This document shows, piece after piece, positions 20,890-29,834 of a stretch of DNA of 64,000 nucleotides (position 1 is its first letter; each line of letters opens with the position of its first letter). Origin of the DNA: an endosymbiont of unidentified scaly snail isolate Monju (GTDB lineage: Bacteria; Pseudomonadota; Gammaproteobacteria; Chromatiales; Chromatiaceae). The stretch covers positions 1,674,001-1,738,000 of the forward strand of contig NZ_AP012978.1 in the NCBI RefSeq assembly GCF_000801295.1, in the 5' to 3' direction. The position numbers were made by a program, and so were the translations under genes. Below the pieces are notes generated by a model, which saw only the letters and a list, made by a program, of their open reading frames with translations, was not told where the DNA came from and did no database searches.

Positions 20890-21474
20890 TCAGTGCATGA
20901 CGTAGACCAGAGGAAAAAGGATCAACCAGACCAGGTCCACCATGTGCCAATAGCTGGCACCACTCTCGATATCGGTGTGTGATTGCGCACTGTAATGCCC
21001 GGCCGCGGTACGCATGGCCAACACCATGAGGACGAGAATACCCAGGATCACGTGCATGAAATGAAAGAATGTCAGGGAGAGATAGAACATGTAGAAGGTG
21101 TTGGTACTCAAACGAATCCCCTCTCCCAGGTGATGCGCATATTCCATACCCTTGACGAGGAGGAACAGTCCGCCCATGCCCACGGCTGCCCACAACCGGT
21201 TGCGTGCCGATACTGCCCGCCCCTCCCTGATGGCGACCACCGCGCGCACCACGAAGTAGCTGGCAGTGATCAGTGCCAGGGTATTGAACAATGCCGCATT
21301 GCGATCGAGCGTGGCCTGGTACTGGTCGAACAGGGCCACATGCTGCATACGCGTGAAGGCATAGGCGGCAAAGAAGATGGCGAATACCGCCAGCTCGGCC
21401 AGGATGAAGATCCATACTGCCAGATCGCCCGGGGGATAATGGGATGTCTCCGGCAGATTGCCACCTCTCGTCAT
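20890..21474 (-). CDS. norE: NorE, cytochrome oxidase subunit III-like protein
   Basis: 194 residues with five hydrophobic helices. WIFILAELAVFAIFFAAY, VKGMEYAHHL and LTFFHFMHVILGIL, then YWHMVDLVWLILFPLVYVMH, are the conserved His-bearing segments of subunit III proteins. NorE accompanies NorCB but is not part of the purified complex in related organisms. It is separated from norB by a strong hairpin, so it may be expressed at a lower level. Confidence 0.9.
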   Translation of the reverse strand: MTRGGNLPETSHYPPGDLAVWIFILAELAVFAIFFAAYAFTRMQHVALFDQYQATLDRNAALFNTLALITASYFVVRAVVAIREGRAVSARNRLWAAVGMGGLFLLVKGMEYAHHLGEGIRLSTNTFYMFYLSLTFFHFMHVILGILVLMVLAMRTAAGHYSAQSHTDIESGASYWHMVDLVWLILFPLVYVMH

Positions 21475-21527
21475 GGATCATTCCCCACCCAGTACGATTC
21501 TGTCCGACAGCTGCATGAAGGCCGGCG

Positions 21528-21569
21528 AAAAAAGACGCCCGGCACCTCCTCGCGGAGACACCGGGCGCC
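21528..21569 (-). terminator. Terminator or attenuator between norB and norE
   Basis: Read on the minus strand, a long stem (GGCGCCCGGTGTCTCC pairing with GGAGGTGCCGGGCGTC around a GCGA loop) is followed by six T. It lies just after the norB stop. It would end or reduce transcription before norE-norD. Confidence 0.85.
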
Positions 21570-21578
21570 ACCCTCGAC

Positions 21579-23006
<1,428 letters not shown>

Positions 23007-23438
23007 TCAGCCCTGGATATTCGGTGGCCAGTTGGCCGTATTGATCTCGGACGAATACTTCAGGAACTCGGCGATGGCATCGAGCTCCTCGTCCGTGAAA
23101 TTGAATTGCGGCATGCTGCGACGACCGGGAATACCGTCTTTCGGACGACTCTTGATGAAGCCGATGATGCCGGCCTTGCCGCCCAGGCGCTTGTAGGCAT
23201 TGCCCAGCTCGGGGGCAAAGTAGGCGCCTTCTCCCAGCAGGGTATGGCACCCGATGCAATCATTGTTCTCCCACAGGCGCTTGCCCATTGCCACCTTCTC
23301 GGTGATCTCCTGGCGATTGTCGCGATCCGGCAACGCGCCCTGGGTATCGAAGGTCAAGGCCAGGAACAGCAACAGGAAGAACAGGCTCCCCCCGTAGAAT
23401 ATGTTGCGTGCCATGGCCTTGGTGAAAGCCTCTGACAT
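23007..23438 (-). CDS. norC: Nitric oxide reductase cytochrome c subunit NorC
   Basis: 143 residues. The start at 23438 follows GGAGGG. An uncleaved N-terminal membrane anchor (about 13-30) is followed by a periplasmic heme c domain with CIGCH at 61-65, and the SMPQFNFTDEELDAIAEFLKY segment carries the distal Met. NorC receives electrons and passes them to NorB. The promoter region has two Fnr/Dnr boxes, so anaerobic and NO-dependent induction is expected. Confidence 0.97.
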   Translation of the reverse strand: MSEAFTKAMARNIFYGGSLFFLLLFLALTFDTQGALPDRDNRQEITEKVAMGKRLWENNDCIGCHTLLGEGAYFAPELGNAYKRLGGKAGIIGFIKSRPKDGIPGRRSMPQFNFTDEELDAIAEFLKYSSEINTANWPPNIQG

Positions 23439-23500
23439 GGTCGTACCCTCCGCTAGCTGAAGTTGTGTGTTCAATCTCTCCTGCCACACCGAGCCTAGCC

Positions 23501-23514
23501 TTGATCTTCATCAA
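23501..23514. promoter_or_regulatory. Fnr/Dnr box, perfect palindrome
   Basis: TTGATCTTCATCAA matches the TTGAT-N4-ATCAA consensus exactly. It lies about 70 bases from the norC ATG and 140 bases before the divergent regulator gene. It is likely bound by Dnr or Fnr to switch on norCB. Confidence 0.85.
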
Positions 23515-23530
23515 GCGGCGTTCCGCACAT

Positions 23531-23544
23531 TTGCGCCAGATCAA
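23531..23544. promoter_or_regulatory. Second, imperfect Fnr/Dnr box
   Basis: TTGCGCCAGATCAA has nine of ten consensus bases in the two half-sites. Its centre is 30 bases from the perfect box. It may serve the divergent regulator gene. Confidence 0.5.
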
Positions 23545-23655
23545 GAAAACGCCGATTTATGTCGTTTTTGCTTCTCCGGCATCGCTCTCCGCGATGCCTT
23601 TCACCCACGACACGCTAGAATGCCGACTGCCGCAACGACGACGAGAACGCAGTAC

Positions 23656-24397
23656 ATGAAAGCGCTTCTGAAACGGGGGCCGCTGTTCGCGGCGCTCTCT
23701 GACGACCAGCTCGACCGCATCACCCAGCATGCGCGGCAGATCCGCCTGGAATCGGGTGAAGCCCTGTTCGAACAGGGTGAACCGGCAGAACGCTTCTACC
23801 TGGTGACCTCGGGGCAGATCAAACTGTTCCGCTTGTCACCCAACGGCAACGAGAAGGTGGTGGAGATCGTCACCCCGGGCTGCACCTTTGCCGAAGCCCT
23901 GATGTTTCTGCAACACCCGACCTACCCGGTCAGCGCCCAGGCACTGACGTCCGCCGAGGTCATCAGCGTGGACGCCCGCGACTTCACCGTCATGCTGCAC
24001 GAATCCACCGAGACCTGCTTCCTGCTGCTGGGCGATCTCAGCCAGCGCATCCGGGGACTGCTGCTGCGCGAGATCGACGAGCTCAGCCTGTACAGCGCCA
24101 CCTGCCGGGTGGCTGGCTACCTGGCCGAGGCCGGCCCGCCGGACCGTGACGAGTTCGAACTGCCGGTAGCCAAACAGATCCTGGCCTCGCGTCTGTCGGT
24201 CAAGCCCGAGACCTTCTCGCGGCATCATCAAGAACCTGAGCGAGCGCGGCGTGGTGACGGTCAAGAACAGCCGGGTCACCATCCACGACCGCCAGCGCCT
24301 GCACGAAGTGGCCAATATCTGCGCGCAGCCGCAGGAAACGCTGCAAGCCAGTTTCCTCTATCCCTGCGATCCCTCGCACAAGCTGCCCGGCGGTTGA
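23656..24397 (+). pseudogene. dnr: Crp/Fnr regulator of Dnr type, frameshifted in the DNA-binding helix
   Basis: The N-terminal cyclic-nucleotide-like sensor domain is complete (GPLFAALSDDQLDRI, GEALFEQGEPAERFYLV, SGQIKLFRLSPNGNEKVVEI). It lacks the N-terminal Cys cluster of Fnr, which fits the NO-sensing Dnr group. The helix-turn-helix begins VAKQILASRLSVKPETFSR, but one extra G near 24221 shifts the frame. The expected IIKNLSERGVVTVKNSRVTI continues in another frame to a stop at 24395-24397. As written, the recognition helix is lost and translation runs through the downstream repeats to 24579. It could be an assembly error. Confidence 0.85.
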
Positions 24398-24398
24398 G

Positions 24399-24563
24399 AT
24401 TCGGCCCGGGGACGGGCCTCCTACCGGTGGGAGCGGCCTCCTCGCCACGAACATTCGGCCCGGGACCAGGCCTCCTACAAACCTGTGGGAGCGGCGTCCC
24501 CGCCGCGAACATTCGGCCCAGGGATGGGCCTCCTGCTGTGGCAACGGCGTCCTTGCCGCGAAT
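24399..24563 (+). repeat. Array of three REP-like units
   Basis: Three head-to-tail units of about 54, 58 and 53 bases (24399-24452, 24453-24510, 24511-24563). Each begins ATTCGGCCC, has GGCCTCCT in the middle, and ends in a second hairpin such as GCGGCGTCCCCGCCGCGAA. They fill the gap between the convergent dnr and nirN genes. They match the isolated copies at 4566-4650 and 16322-16388. Confidence 0.9.
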
Positions 24564-24572
24564 TGCCACCAT

Positions 24573-26123
24573 TCAATGACTGGTTCCCGCCGAACGGGTG
24601 ATCTTGTTGTGCACGTTGTACTTGCCCGAGGGCTTGACCATGGGCAGGCGCTTGACCTCCTCGAAGGTGGCCGCGTCGTAGACGATCACCGCGCCGTCAC
24701 GGTCCCAGATGCTGAGCAGGGCATGCCGGCCATCCTTGTCGAATTCGACATGGGCGGCCGTCTTGCCGGGCACCGGCCGGAGGGTCCTGACGATCTCCAG
24801 GGTACGCTTGTCGATGATGTGTACTTCGTCGCGATGCGGACCGAAGAATACGTCCACCCAGGCATAAGGGGTGTTCTCGTGGCTGCGCATGAAGAACCCC
24901 GGTCCGTCGGTGCGAATGCGCTTGATGACCTGCCAGTCGCGCATGTCGATCACCGTCACCTCGCCCTTGCGCAGATTGGGCGTGGCCAGCACCGGTCGCC
25001 CCTGGTATTTCCAGGTGATGCCCGAGCCCAGGTGCGGCATGCCATCGAGCGCAAGATCGGCAATCTTGCGCCCCAGGTCGAGCTGGATCACCTGGCCCTT
25101 GCCACCATCACGCGAGGCGCCGATGAGCAGGCGATAGGCCGGATCGAAGAAGAAGTCGTCCAGGTAGTCACGCAGGCGGATGCGCCGCACCGGGAAACGC
25201 CCGTCGGCGCGCGCCACGCCCTCGTCCATGCGGTAGTCATGCATGGGGCCGTTGTACACCGGCAGGGGGTCGTCGACATAGCTGATCTCCCAGACCTCGG
25301 GAATGTCCTTGAGCGCGGCGATGAAGCTGTGGCGCGGCGGCGCATCGTAGACTGCACTGACCCGCGAGGTCGTCCCATCGTCGCCGGCCACCGGGATCAC
25401 GCGGATCGGTGACAGATCGCGGGCATCCAGCAGTATCAGGCTGTGCGGCAGGTAGTTGGCAACCATCACGTAACGCCCGTCGGCGGAGACCGCCAGGTTG
25501 CGAGTGTTGATGCCGGCACGCACCTCGGCGGTGACCTGCAGGCTCCACATGTCGAAGCGGCTGATCCAGCCATCGCGCGAGGAGAAATACACGAAGCGGC
25601 CGTCCGGCGAATACTTGGGCCCACCGTGTACCGCGTAGTGCGTCTTCAGGCGGTGGATGGGCTGGAAACGATCGCCATCGAGGATGGTGGCATGGTGATC
25701 GCCCAGCTCCACCACCACGAACAGATTCATGGGATCGGCATCATGTACCGGGTGCGCCGGCAGAGCCGCCTCGTCCACCAGTACCTTGTGGCTGCCGCGG
25801 ATCTGCGCCATCCCCCACTCCGGCACCCTGGGCAGGGGGGTATAGATGTAGTCGACCAGGGCCTTCACCTGGACATCGTCCAACTTGTCGGCAAAGGCCG
25901 GCATCTGGGTGGCCGGGCGCCCGTGCCTGATCACCTCGGCCGCCCTGTCGCGCTTCAGCCGATGCAGGTTCTCCGGCAGCAGGGCCGGCCCCATGGCCCC
26001 CAGCCGCCCCGGGCCATGACATTCCGCGCAATACGTCCGGTACAGGGTTTCAACAGCGGTTGCGCGGGCGGCGCCGACACCGGCCAGCAGCAAGGAAAGC
26101 AGCAACAGGAACCGGTGTTTCAC
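24573..26123 (-). CDS. nirN: NirN, cytochrome c / heme d1 dehydrogenase
   Basis: 516 residues. A signal peptide (FLLLLSLLLAGVGAARA) is followed by a short cytochrome c domain with CAECH at 32-36, then an eight-bladed d1-type propeller ending VKPSGKYNVHNK. NirN is a periplasmic relative of NirS that oxidises dihydro-heme d1 in the last step of cofactor synthesis. It differs from the nirS at 32132-33859 in its shorter N-terminus. The start overlaps the preceding stop (ATGA), closing the nir operon. Confidence 0.9.
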   Translation of the reverse strand: MKHRFLLLLSLLLAGVGAARATAVETLYRTYCAECHGPGRLGAMGPALLPENLHRLKRDRAAEVIRHGRPATQMPAFADKLDDVQVKALVDYIYTPLPRVPEWGMAQIRGSHKVLVDEAALPAHPVHDADPMNLFVVVELGDHHATILDGDRFQPIHRLKTHYAVHGGPKYSPDGRFVYFSSRDGWISRFDMWSLQVTAEVRAGINTRNLAVSADGRYVMVANYLPHSLILLDARDLSPIRVIPVAGDDGTTSRVSAVYDAPPRHSFIAALKDIPEVWEISYVDDPLPVYNGPMHDYRMDEGVARADGRFPVRRIRLRDYLDDFFFDPAYRLLIGASRDGGKGQVIQLDLGRKIADLALDGMPHLGSGITWKYQGRPVLATPNLRKGEVTVIDMRDWQVIKRIRTDGPGFFMRSHENTPYAWVDVFFGPHRDEVHIIDKRTLEIVRTLRPVPGKTAAHVEFDKDGRHALLSIWDRDGAVIVYDAATFEEVKRLPMVKPSGKYNVHNKITRSAGTSH

Positions 26124-26584
26124 TGTGCGCCGACCTCCAGACGGAAGGTGGCATGGCAGCCGACGCAGTTGTTCATCAACTGCGCCAGGCGTTCGGGAAC
26201 CTCCGCGGTATCGCCCAGCGCCTCCACGTCCATGGCCAGGCGGTCGAAACCGTCATGGGTGGCAAAGCCCAGCTGCTTGAAGCCCAGGGGCAGCTTGCCC
26301 AGCAGGCTGCCGGGCACCGGCGCGGCCGCGGCACGCCCAACCGCACGCGCGGCCTCGGCGACGGCGGTGACATCACCCCGCACACTGGCATCCAGGACCT
26401 TCTGCACCGCCTCGAGAAAGGCGCGCATCTCGGCCAGCACCAGGTCGCGCTCGCCTGCCTCGAGGACGATGGCGGTACGCCCGTCGCTGGCCGGTACCGT
26501 CTCGCCGCTGAGGATGAATTTCCAGGCCAGGCCGGCGGCAGCAATGGCCAGCACGATGCTCAGGAACCAGCAGAATCGACACAT
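26120..26584 (-). CDS. Cytochrome c'-like protein of the nir operon
   Basis: 154 residues with an N-terminal hydrophobic signal or anchor (FLSIVLAIAAAGLAW). A helical body ends in the heme site CVGCH at 140-144. A C-terminal CxxCH in a four-helix protein is the cytochrome c' arrangement, whose five-coordinate heme binds NO. Its start overlaps the nirJ end by 25 bases and its stop overlaps nirN. It is not part of the classic Pseudomonas nir operon; NO scavenging or buffering is inference. Confidence 0.75.
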   Translation of the reverse strand: MCRFCWFLSIVLAIAAAGLAWKFILSGETVPASDGRTAIVLEAGERDLVLAEMRAFLEAVQKVLDASVRGDVTAVAEAARAVGRAAAAPVPGSLLGKLPLGFKQLGFATHDGFDRLAMDVEALGDTAEVPERLAQLMNNCVGCHATFRLEVGAQ

Positions 26585-27804
26585 GAAACAGGTACTCCCT
26601 TGAAAGACTCGCCGGTGCGTGTCCACGGAGTGACCGGGATGCGCTCGGGCAGACCAGTGACGCCGATCTCGGCATCGGCAAGATAACAGCCAGGGTCCTC
26701 GGCCCAGGGATTGCCGGTGAGCTGCCAGGCCCGGGTACGGCTGTTGCCCCCGCAGATGGCGCGCTCGGCACAGGCCGCACAGCGACCGAGCAGTGGCCGC
26801 CGGTCCTGCTTGAGTCCGGCCATCAACGGGTCGCGCGTATCTTCCCATATCCTGGAGAACGGGCGCTCGCGCACCGATCCCAGATCGTAGTCCCACCACA
26901 TGGTATCGGGATGCACATGGCCGAGATTGTCGATGTTGGCGATGTTCACCCCCGAGGCGTTGCCACCCCAGCGCTCGAGCAAGGGCCGCAGGTGCTGCTC
27001 GCTGCCGGGAATGCGTTGGCGGGCCCAGTGCAGCAGGTAGACGCCGTCGGCGTCGTTGTTGCCGGTGACGAACTCGCGCGGACGCCCCGAAACGATGTGA
27101 TTCCAGCAGGTGTCGAAGATCAGGTCCATGGCGGCGCGGGTCATGCGGTGATGGGCATCGTCCATGCGGTTCTTGTTGCCGCGCCCGGCATAGTTGAGGT
27201 GAGACAGGTAGAACTTGTCGATGCCCTCGGCATCCATCAGGCGCAGCAGGTCGGGCAGGTCACGCGCATTGTCGCGCGTGAGCGTGAAGCGCATGCCGAC
27301 CTTGATGCCGGCATCCCGACACAGGCGGATGCCGCGCAGCGCCGCATCGAAGGCCCCTTCGAGCCGGCGGAAGCGATCATGGGTCGCGCGCATGCCGTCC
27401 AGGCTGATGCCGACATAGTCGTACCCCACCGCAGCGATGGCCTCGATGTTGTGCTCGTCGATCAGGGTGCCGTTCGAGGAGAGGCCGACGTAGAACCCCA
27501 TGGCCTTGGCACGTTGCGAGATCTCGAAGATGTCCGGACGCATCAGGGGTTCGCCGCCGGAGAGAATGAGCACCGGCACCCCGTAGGCACGCAGGTCGTC
27601 CATCACTGTGAACACCTCCTCGGTGGACAGCTCGCCGGGAAAGTCCTTGTCAGCCGAGGTGGCATAGCAGTGGCGACAGGTGAGATTGCAGCGGCGCACC
27701 AGGTTCCAGATCACCACCGGACCGGCCGGCCTGTTCGCCGACGTGTGACGCGGGCGCACATCGGGATCGCTCAAGGCCTGCAGGTAACGGGTCACACGAA
27801 ACAT
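26560..27804 (-). CDS. nirJ: Radical SAM heme d1 biosynthesis protein NirJ
   Basis: 414 residues. The radical SAM cluster motif CNLTCRHC lies at 39-46, and GGEPLMRPD is the SAM-binding segment. The C-terminal auxiliary cluster region is CAACAERAICGGNSRTRAW then CYL. NirJ removes two propionate side chains from the precursor and leaves the oxo groups of heme d1. It follows the nirGH fusion by 14 bases. Confidence 0.93.
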   Translation of the reverse strand: MFRVTRYLQALSDPDVRPRHTSANRPAGPVVIWNLVRRCNLTCRHCYATSADKDFPGELSTEEVFTVMDDLRAYGVPVLILSGGEPLMRPDIFEISQRAKAMGFYVGLSSNGTLIDEHNIEAIAAVGYDYVGISLDGMRATHDRFRRLEGAFDAALRGIRLCRDAGIKVGMRFTLTRDNARDLPDLLRLMDAEGIDKFYLSHLNYAGRGNKNRMDDAHHRMTRAAMDLIFDTCWNHIVSGRPREFVTGNNDADGVYLLHWARQRIPGSEQHLRPLLERWGGNASGVNIANIDNLGHVHPDTMWWDYDLGSVRERPFSRIWEDTRDPLMAGLKQDRRPLLGRCAACAERAICGGNSRTRAWQLTGNPWAEDPGCYLADAEIGVTGLPERIPVTPWTRTGESFKGVPVSCVDSAGS

Positions 27805-27818
27805 GAGGTGTCCTCCCT

Positions 27819-28814
27819 TCAGGCGACCAGGCGCATGCCGGTCTTCTTGAGTATGGCGGTGCTGAACAGCACCTCGTGGCCACGCACCGGCTCACCGAGC
27901 TCGCAGCGCAGGCGCTCCATCTTGTTGAGCACTTCGTGGCGGTCGTGCCCGTGCACCATGGCGAACAGGTTGTAGGACCAGATCCCCGAGTGCCGCGGGC
28001 GTTCGTAACAATGGCTCACCGCCTCCATGCCGCCAAGCTGCTGTCCCAGCTCTTCCGTCCACTGCTCGGGCACGCCCCAGACCGTCATGCCGTTGGCGCG
28101 CAGTCCCAGGCGATAGTGATTGGGCACCGCTCCGATACGCCGGATCACCCCGCCATCGAGCAGGCGCTGCAGCCGCACGATCACCTGCTCTTCATCGATG
28201 CCTATGGCCTCGCCAACCGCCCTGTAGGGCCGCGCCACGCGCGGCAACCCCGCCTGGGTGGCGGAGATCAGGAGGCGATCGAGTGTATCCAGGCGCACGG
28301 AAAGCGTGGACTTGCATGCCACCTCGCCGGGCACCGGCACCGTGCTCACAAAACCGTCTTCGCGCAGCTCCAGCCACAGTCCCAGATAGAAGGCCCTTCG
28401 GCGCGGAAAGTCATACACCGGGAAACCGGTTTCGTGCTGGATGCGTCGCAGTGTGCGGGCGACGCCATCGGGCCGGGAGCTGGCAACCACGAACCACATG
28501 TTCAGCCGATGATCGCGGCGGTAGTTGTGGGCCACCTCGGGCAAGGCGTTGACCCGTTCGGCCACCGCATCGAACAGGGAGTCGGGTACGCTCAGGGTCG
28601 CCAGGGTGAGACCACCACCCATGGCCTCGGCGTCATACAGCGGCCCGAAACGCGACAGCAGGCCCTCCTCGAGCAGACGTTCCACGAGTTGGATCAGGGC
28701 GACCTCCGACAGGCCGATGTCTGCCGCGACGATCGAGAAAGGTCGTTCGGCCAGAGGGAAGCCGCCCTGAAAACGGTTGATGAAGGCACGGGCACGGTCA
28801 TCGATCGTGATCAC
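27819..28814 (-). CDS. NirG-NirH fusion, siroheme decarboxylase
   Basis: 331 residues made of two Lrp/AsnC-like halves. The first half (1-165) has FINRFQGGFPLAERPF, EEGLLSRFGPLYD and ALPEVAHNYRRDHRLNMWFVV. The second (165-331) repeats the pattern with VRLQRLLDGGVIRRIGAVPNHYRLG and CYERPRHSGIWSYNLFAMVHGH. In Pseudomonas these are separate NirG and NirH subunits, which decarboxylate siroheme with NirD and NirL. Gene order (D, L, then this, then J) supports GH rather than DL. Its ATG overlaps the nirL stop. Confidence 0.85.
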   Translation of the reverse strand: MITIDDRARAFINRFQGGFPLAERPFSIVAADIGLSEVALIQLVERLLEEGLLSRFGPLYDAEAMGGGLTLATLSVPDSLFDAVAERVNALPEVAHNYRRDHRLNMWFVVASSRPDGVARTLRRIQHETGFPVYDFPRRRAFYLGLWLELREDGFVSTVPVPGEVACKSTLSVRLDTLDRLLISATQAGLPRVARPYRAVGEAIGIDEEQVIVRLQRLLDGGVIRRIGAVPNHYRLGLRANGMTVWGVPEQWTEELGQQLGGMEAVSHCYERPRHSGIWSYNLFAMVHGHDRHEVLNKMERLRCELGEPVRGHEVLFSTAILKKTGMRLVA

Positions 28815-29362
28815 GAGACCGCCCTCCCCGCCTCCACCAAATCTGCCGGCGCTTCTGGCAGATCGACAAAACGATAGCGTGCGCCGCGCTGCTTGAAGCT
28901 GCGACGACTGAACAGCACGGCATGTGGCACCTCCTCGAGGCCGCAGGCAACGATCAGCTCGCCCACCCGCGCTTGTACCTCGGCACGATCACGCCCGTGA
29001 ATCATGGTGAACAGGTTGTAGGGCCAGACCGGCAGGCGGCGCGGCCGCCGGTAGCACAGGGTGACGAAGTCGAATCGGCCGAAGCAATGTCCCACTTCGG
29101 CGACCCGCTCGTCCGGCAGATCCCAGACCACCATGGCATTGGCGCGATAGCCCAGGCGCCGGTGGCGCACCACCACGCCCAGACGCTTGATGGTGCCGTC
29201 GCGCTGCGGGGAGCGCACCCGGCGCATCACCTCGTCCTCGCTCATCCCCAGGCGTGCCCCGATCACCGCCCAGGGACGGGGCACCAGGGGCAGGCCCTCC
29301 TGGATGACGGCAATCAATGCCGTTTGCCGAGGGTCTTCGATCAAGCCGTGTTCTGTACTCAT
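28811..29362 (-). CDS. nirL: Siroheme decarboxylase subunit NirL
   Basis: 183 residues from the ATG at 29362, which overlaps the nirD stop (ATGA); an ATG six bases earlier is also possible. An AsnC-like winged helix (LVPRPWAVIGARLGMSEDEV) is followed by the ferredoxin-like domain RRLGYRANAMVVWDLP and PVWPYNLFTMIHGRDRAEV. It pairs with NirD. It resembles the second half of the downstream fusion, so L or H by sequence alone is uncertain and the name rests on gene order. Confidence 0.8.
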   Translation of the reverse strand: MSTEHGLIEDPRQTALIAVIQEGLPLVPRPWAVIGARLGMSEDEVMRRVRSPQRDGTIKRLGVVVRHRRLGYRANAMVVWDLPDERVAEVGHCFGRFDFVTLCYRRPRRLPVWPYNLFTMIHGRDRAEVQARVGELIVACGLEEVPHAVLFSRRSFKQRGARYRFVDLPEAPADLVEAGRAVS

Positions 29363-29832
29363 GTCCATTGCAGACGAAACCCCAGGTCGATGAAATAGCC
29401 CTCGAGCATCGGCAACTCCAGCACCTCCAGTCCGGTATGACGCTGGATGCGCGCGAGAACCGAGCACAGGTGCGCCTGGTCGTCGGCGGTGACCACGAAC
29501 CACAGGTTGAAGTCATGCTCGCGCTCGTAGTTGTGATTGACCTCCGGCAGGCTGCTGATCCAGGCGGCGATCGCCTCGAGCCGTTGTTCCGGCACGGCCA
29601 TCGCCACCAGGGTGCTCACGCCGATGCGATTGGGACGGAACACCGGCCCCACGCGACTGATCAGTCCGGCTGCCTGCAGACGGCGCAGACGCGTGAGCAC
29701 CTCCTCCTCATCGATGCCCAGCTGCTCGGCCATCACCGCCCAGAGGCGCTCCACCACCGGCAGGTCCTGCTGGAAGTCGTCGAGCAGGCGGCGGTCGATG
29801 GCGTCGAGCGTATCCTGGGCCGTGGCCGTCAT
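29359..29832 (-). CDS. nirD: Siroheme decarboxylase subunit NirD
   Basis: 157 residues. The AsnC-like winged helix (LLDDFQQDLPVVERLWAVMA, RRLQAAGLISRVGPVFRPN) is followed by SLPEVNHNYEREHDFNLWFVV, a segment shared by NirD and NirG. It forms the siroheme decarboxylase with NirL, removing two acetate carboxyls. It lies two bases after the nirF stop, and its end overlaps nirL. Confidence 0.85.
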   Translation of the reverse strand: MTATAQDTLDAIDRRLLDDFQQDLPVVERLWAVMAEQLGIDEEEVLTRLRRLQAAGLISRVGPVFRPNRIGVSTLVAMAVPEQRLEAIAAWISSLPEVNHNYEREHDFNLWFVVTADDQAHLCSVLARIQRHTGLEVLELPMLEGYFIDLGFRLQWT

Positions 29833-29834
29833 GG

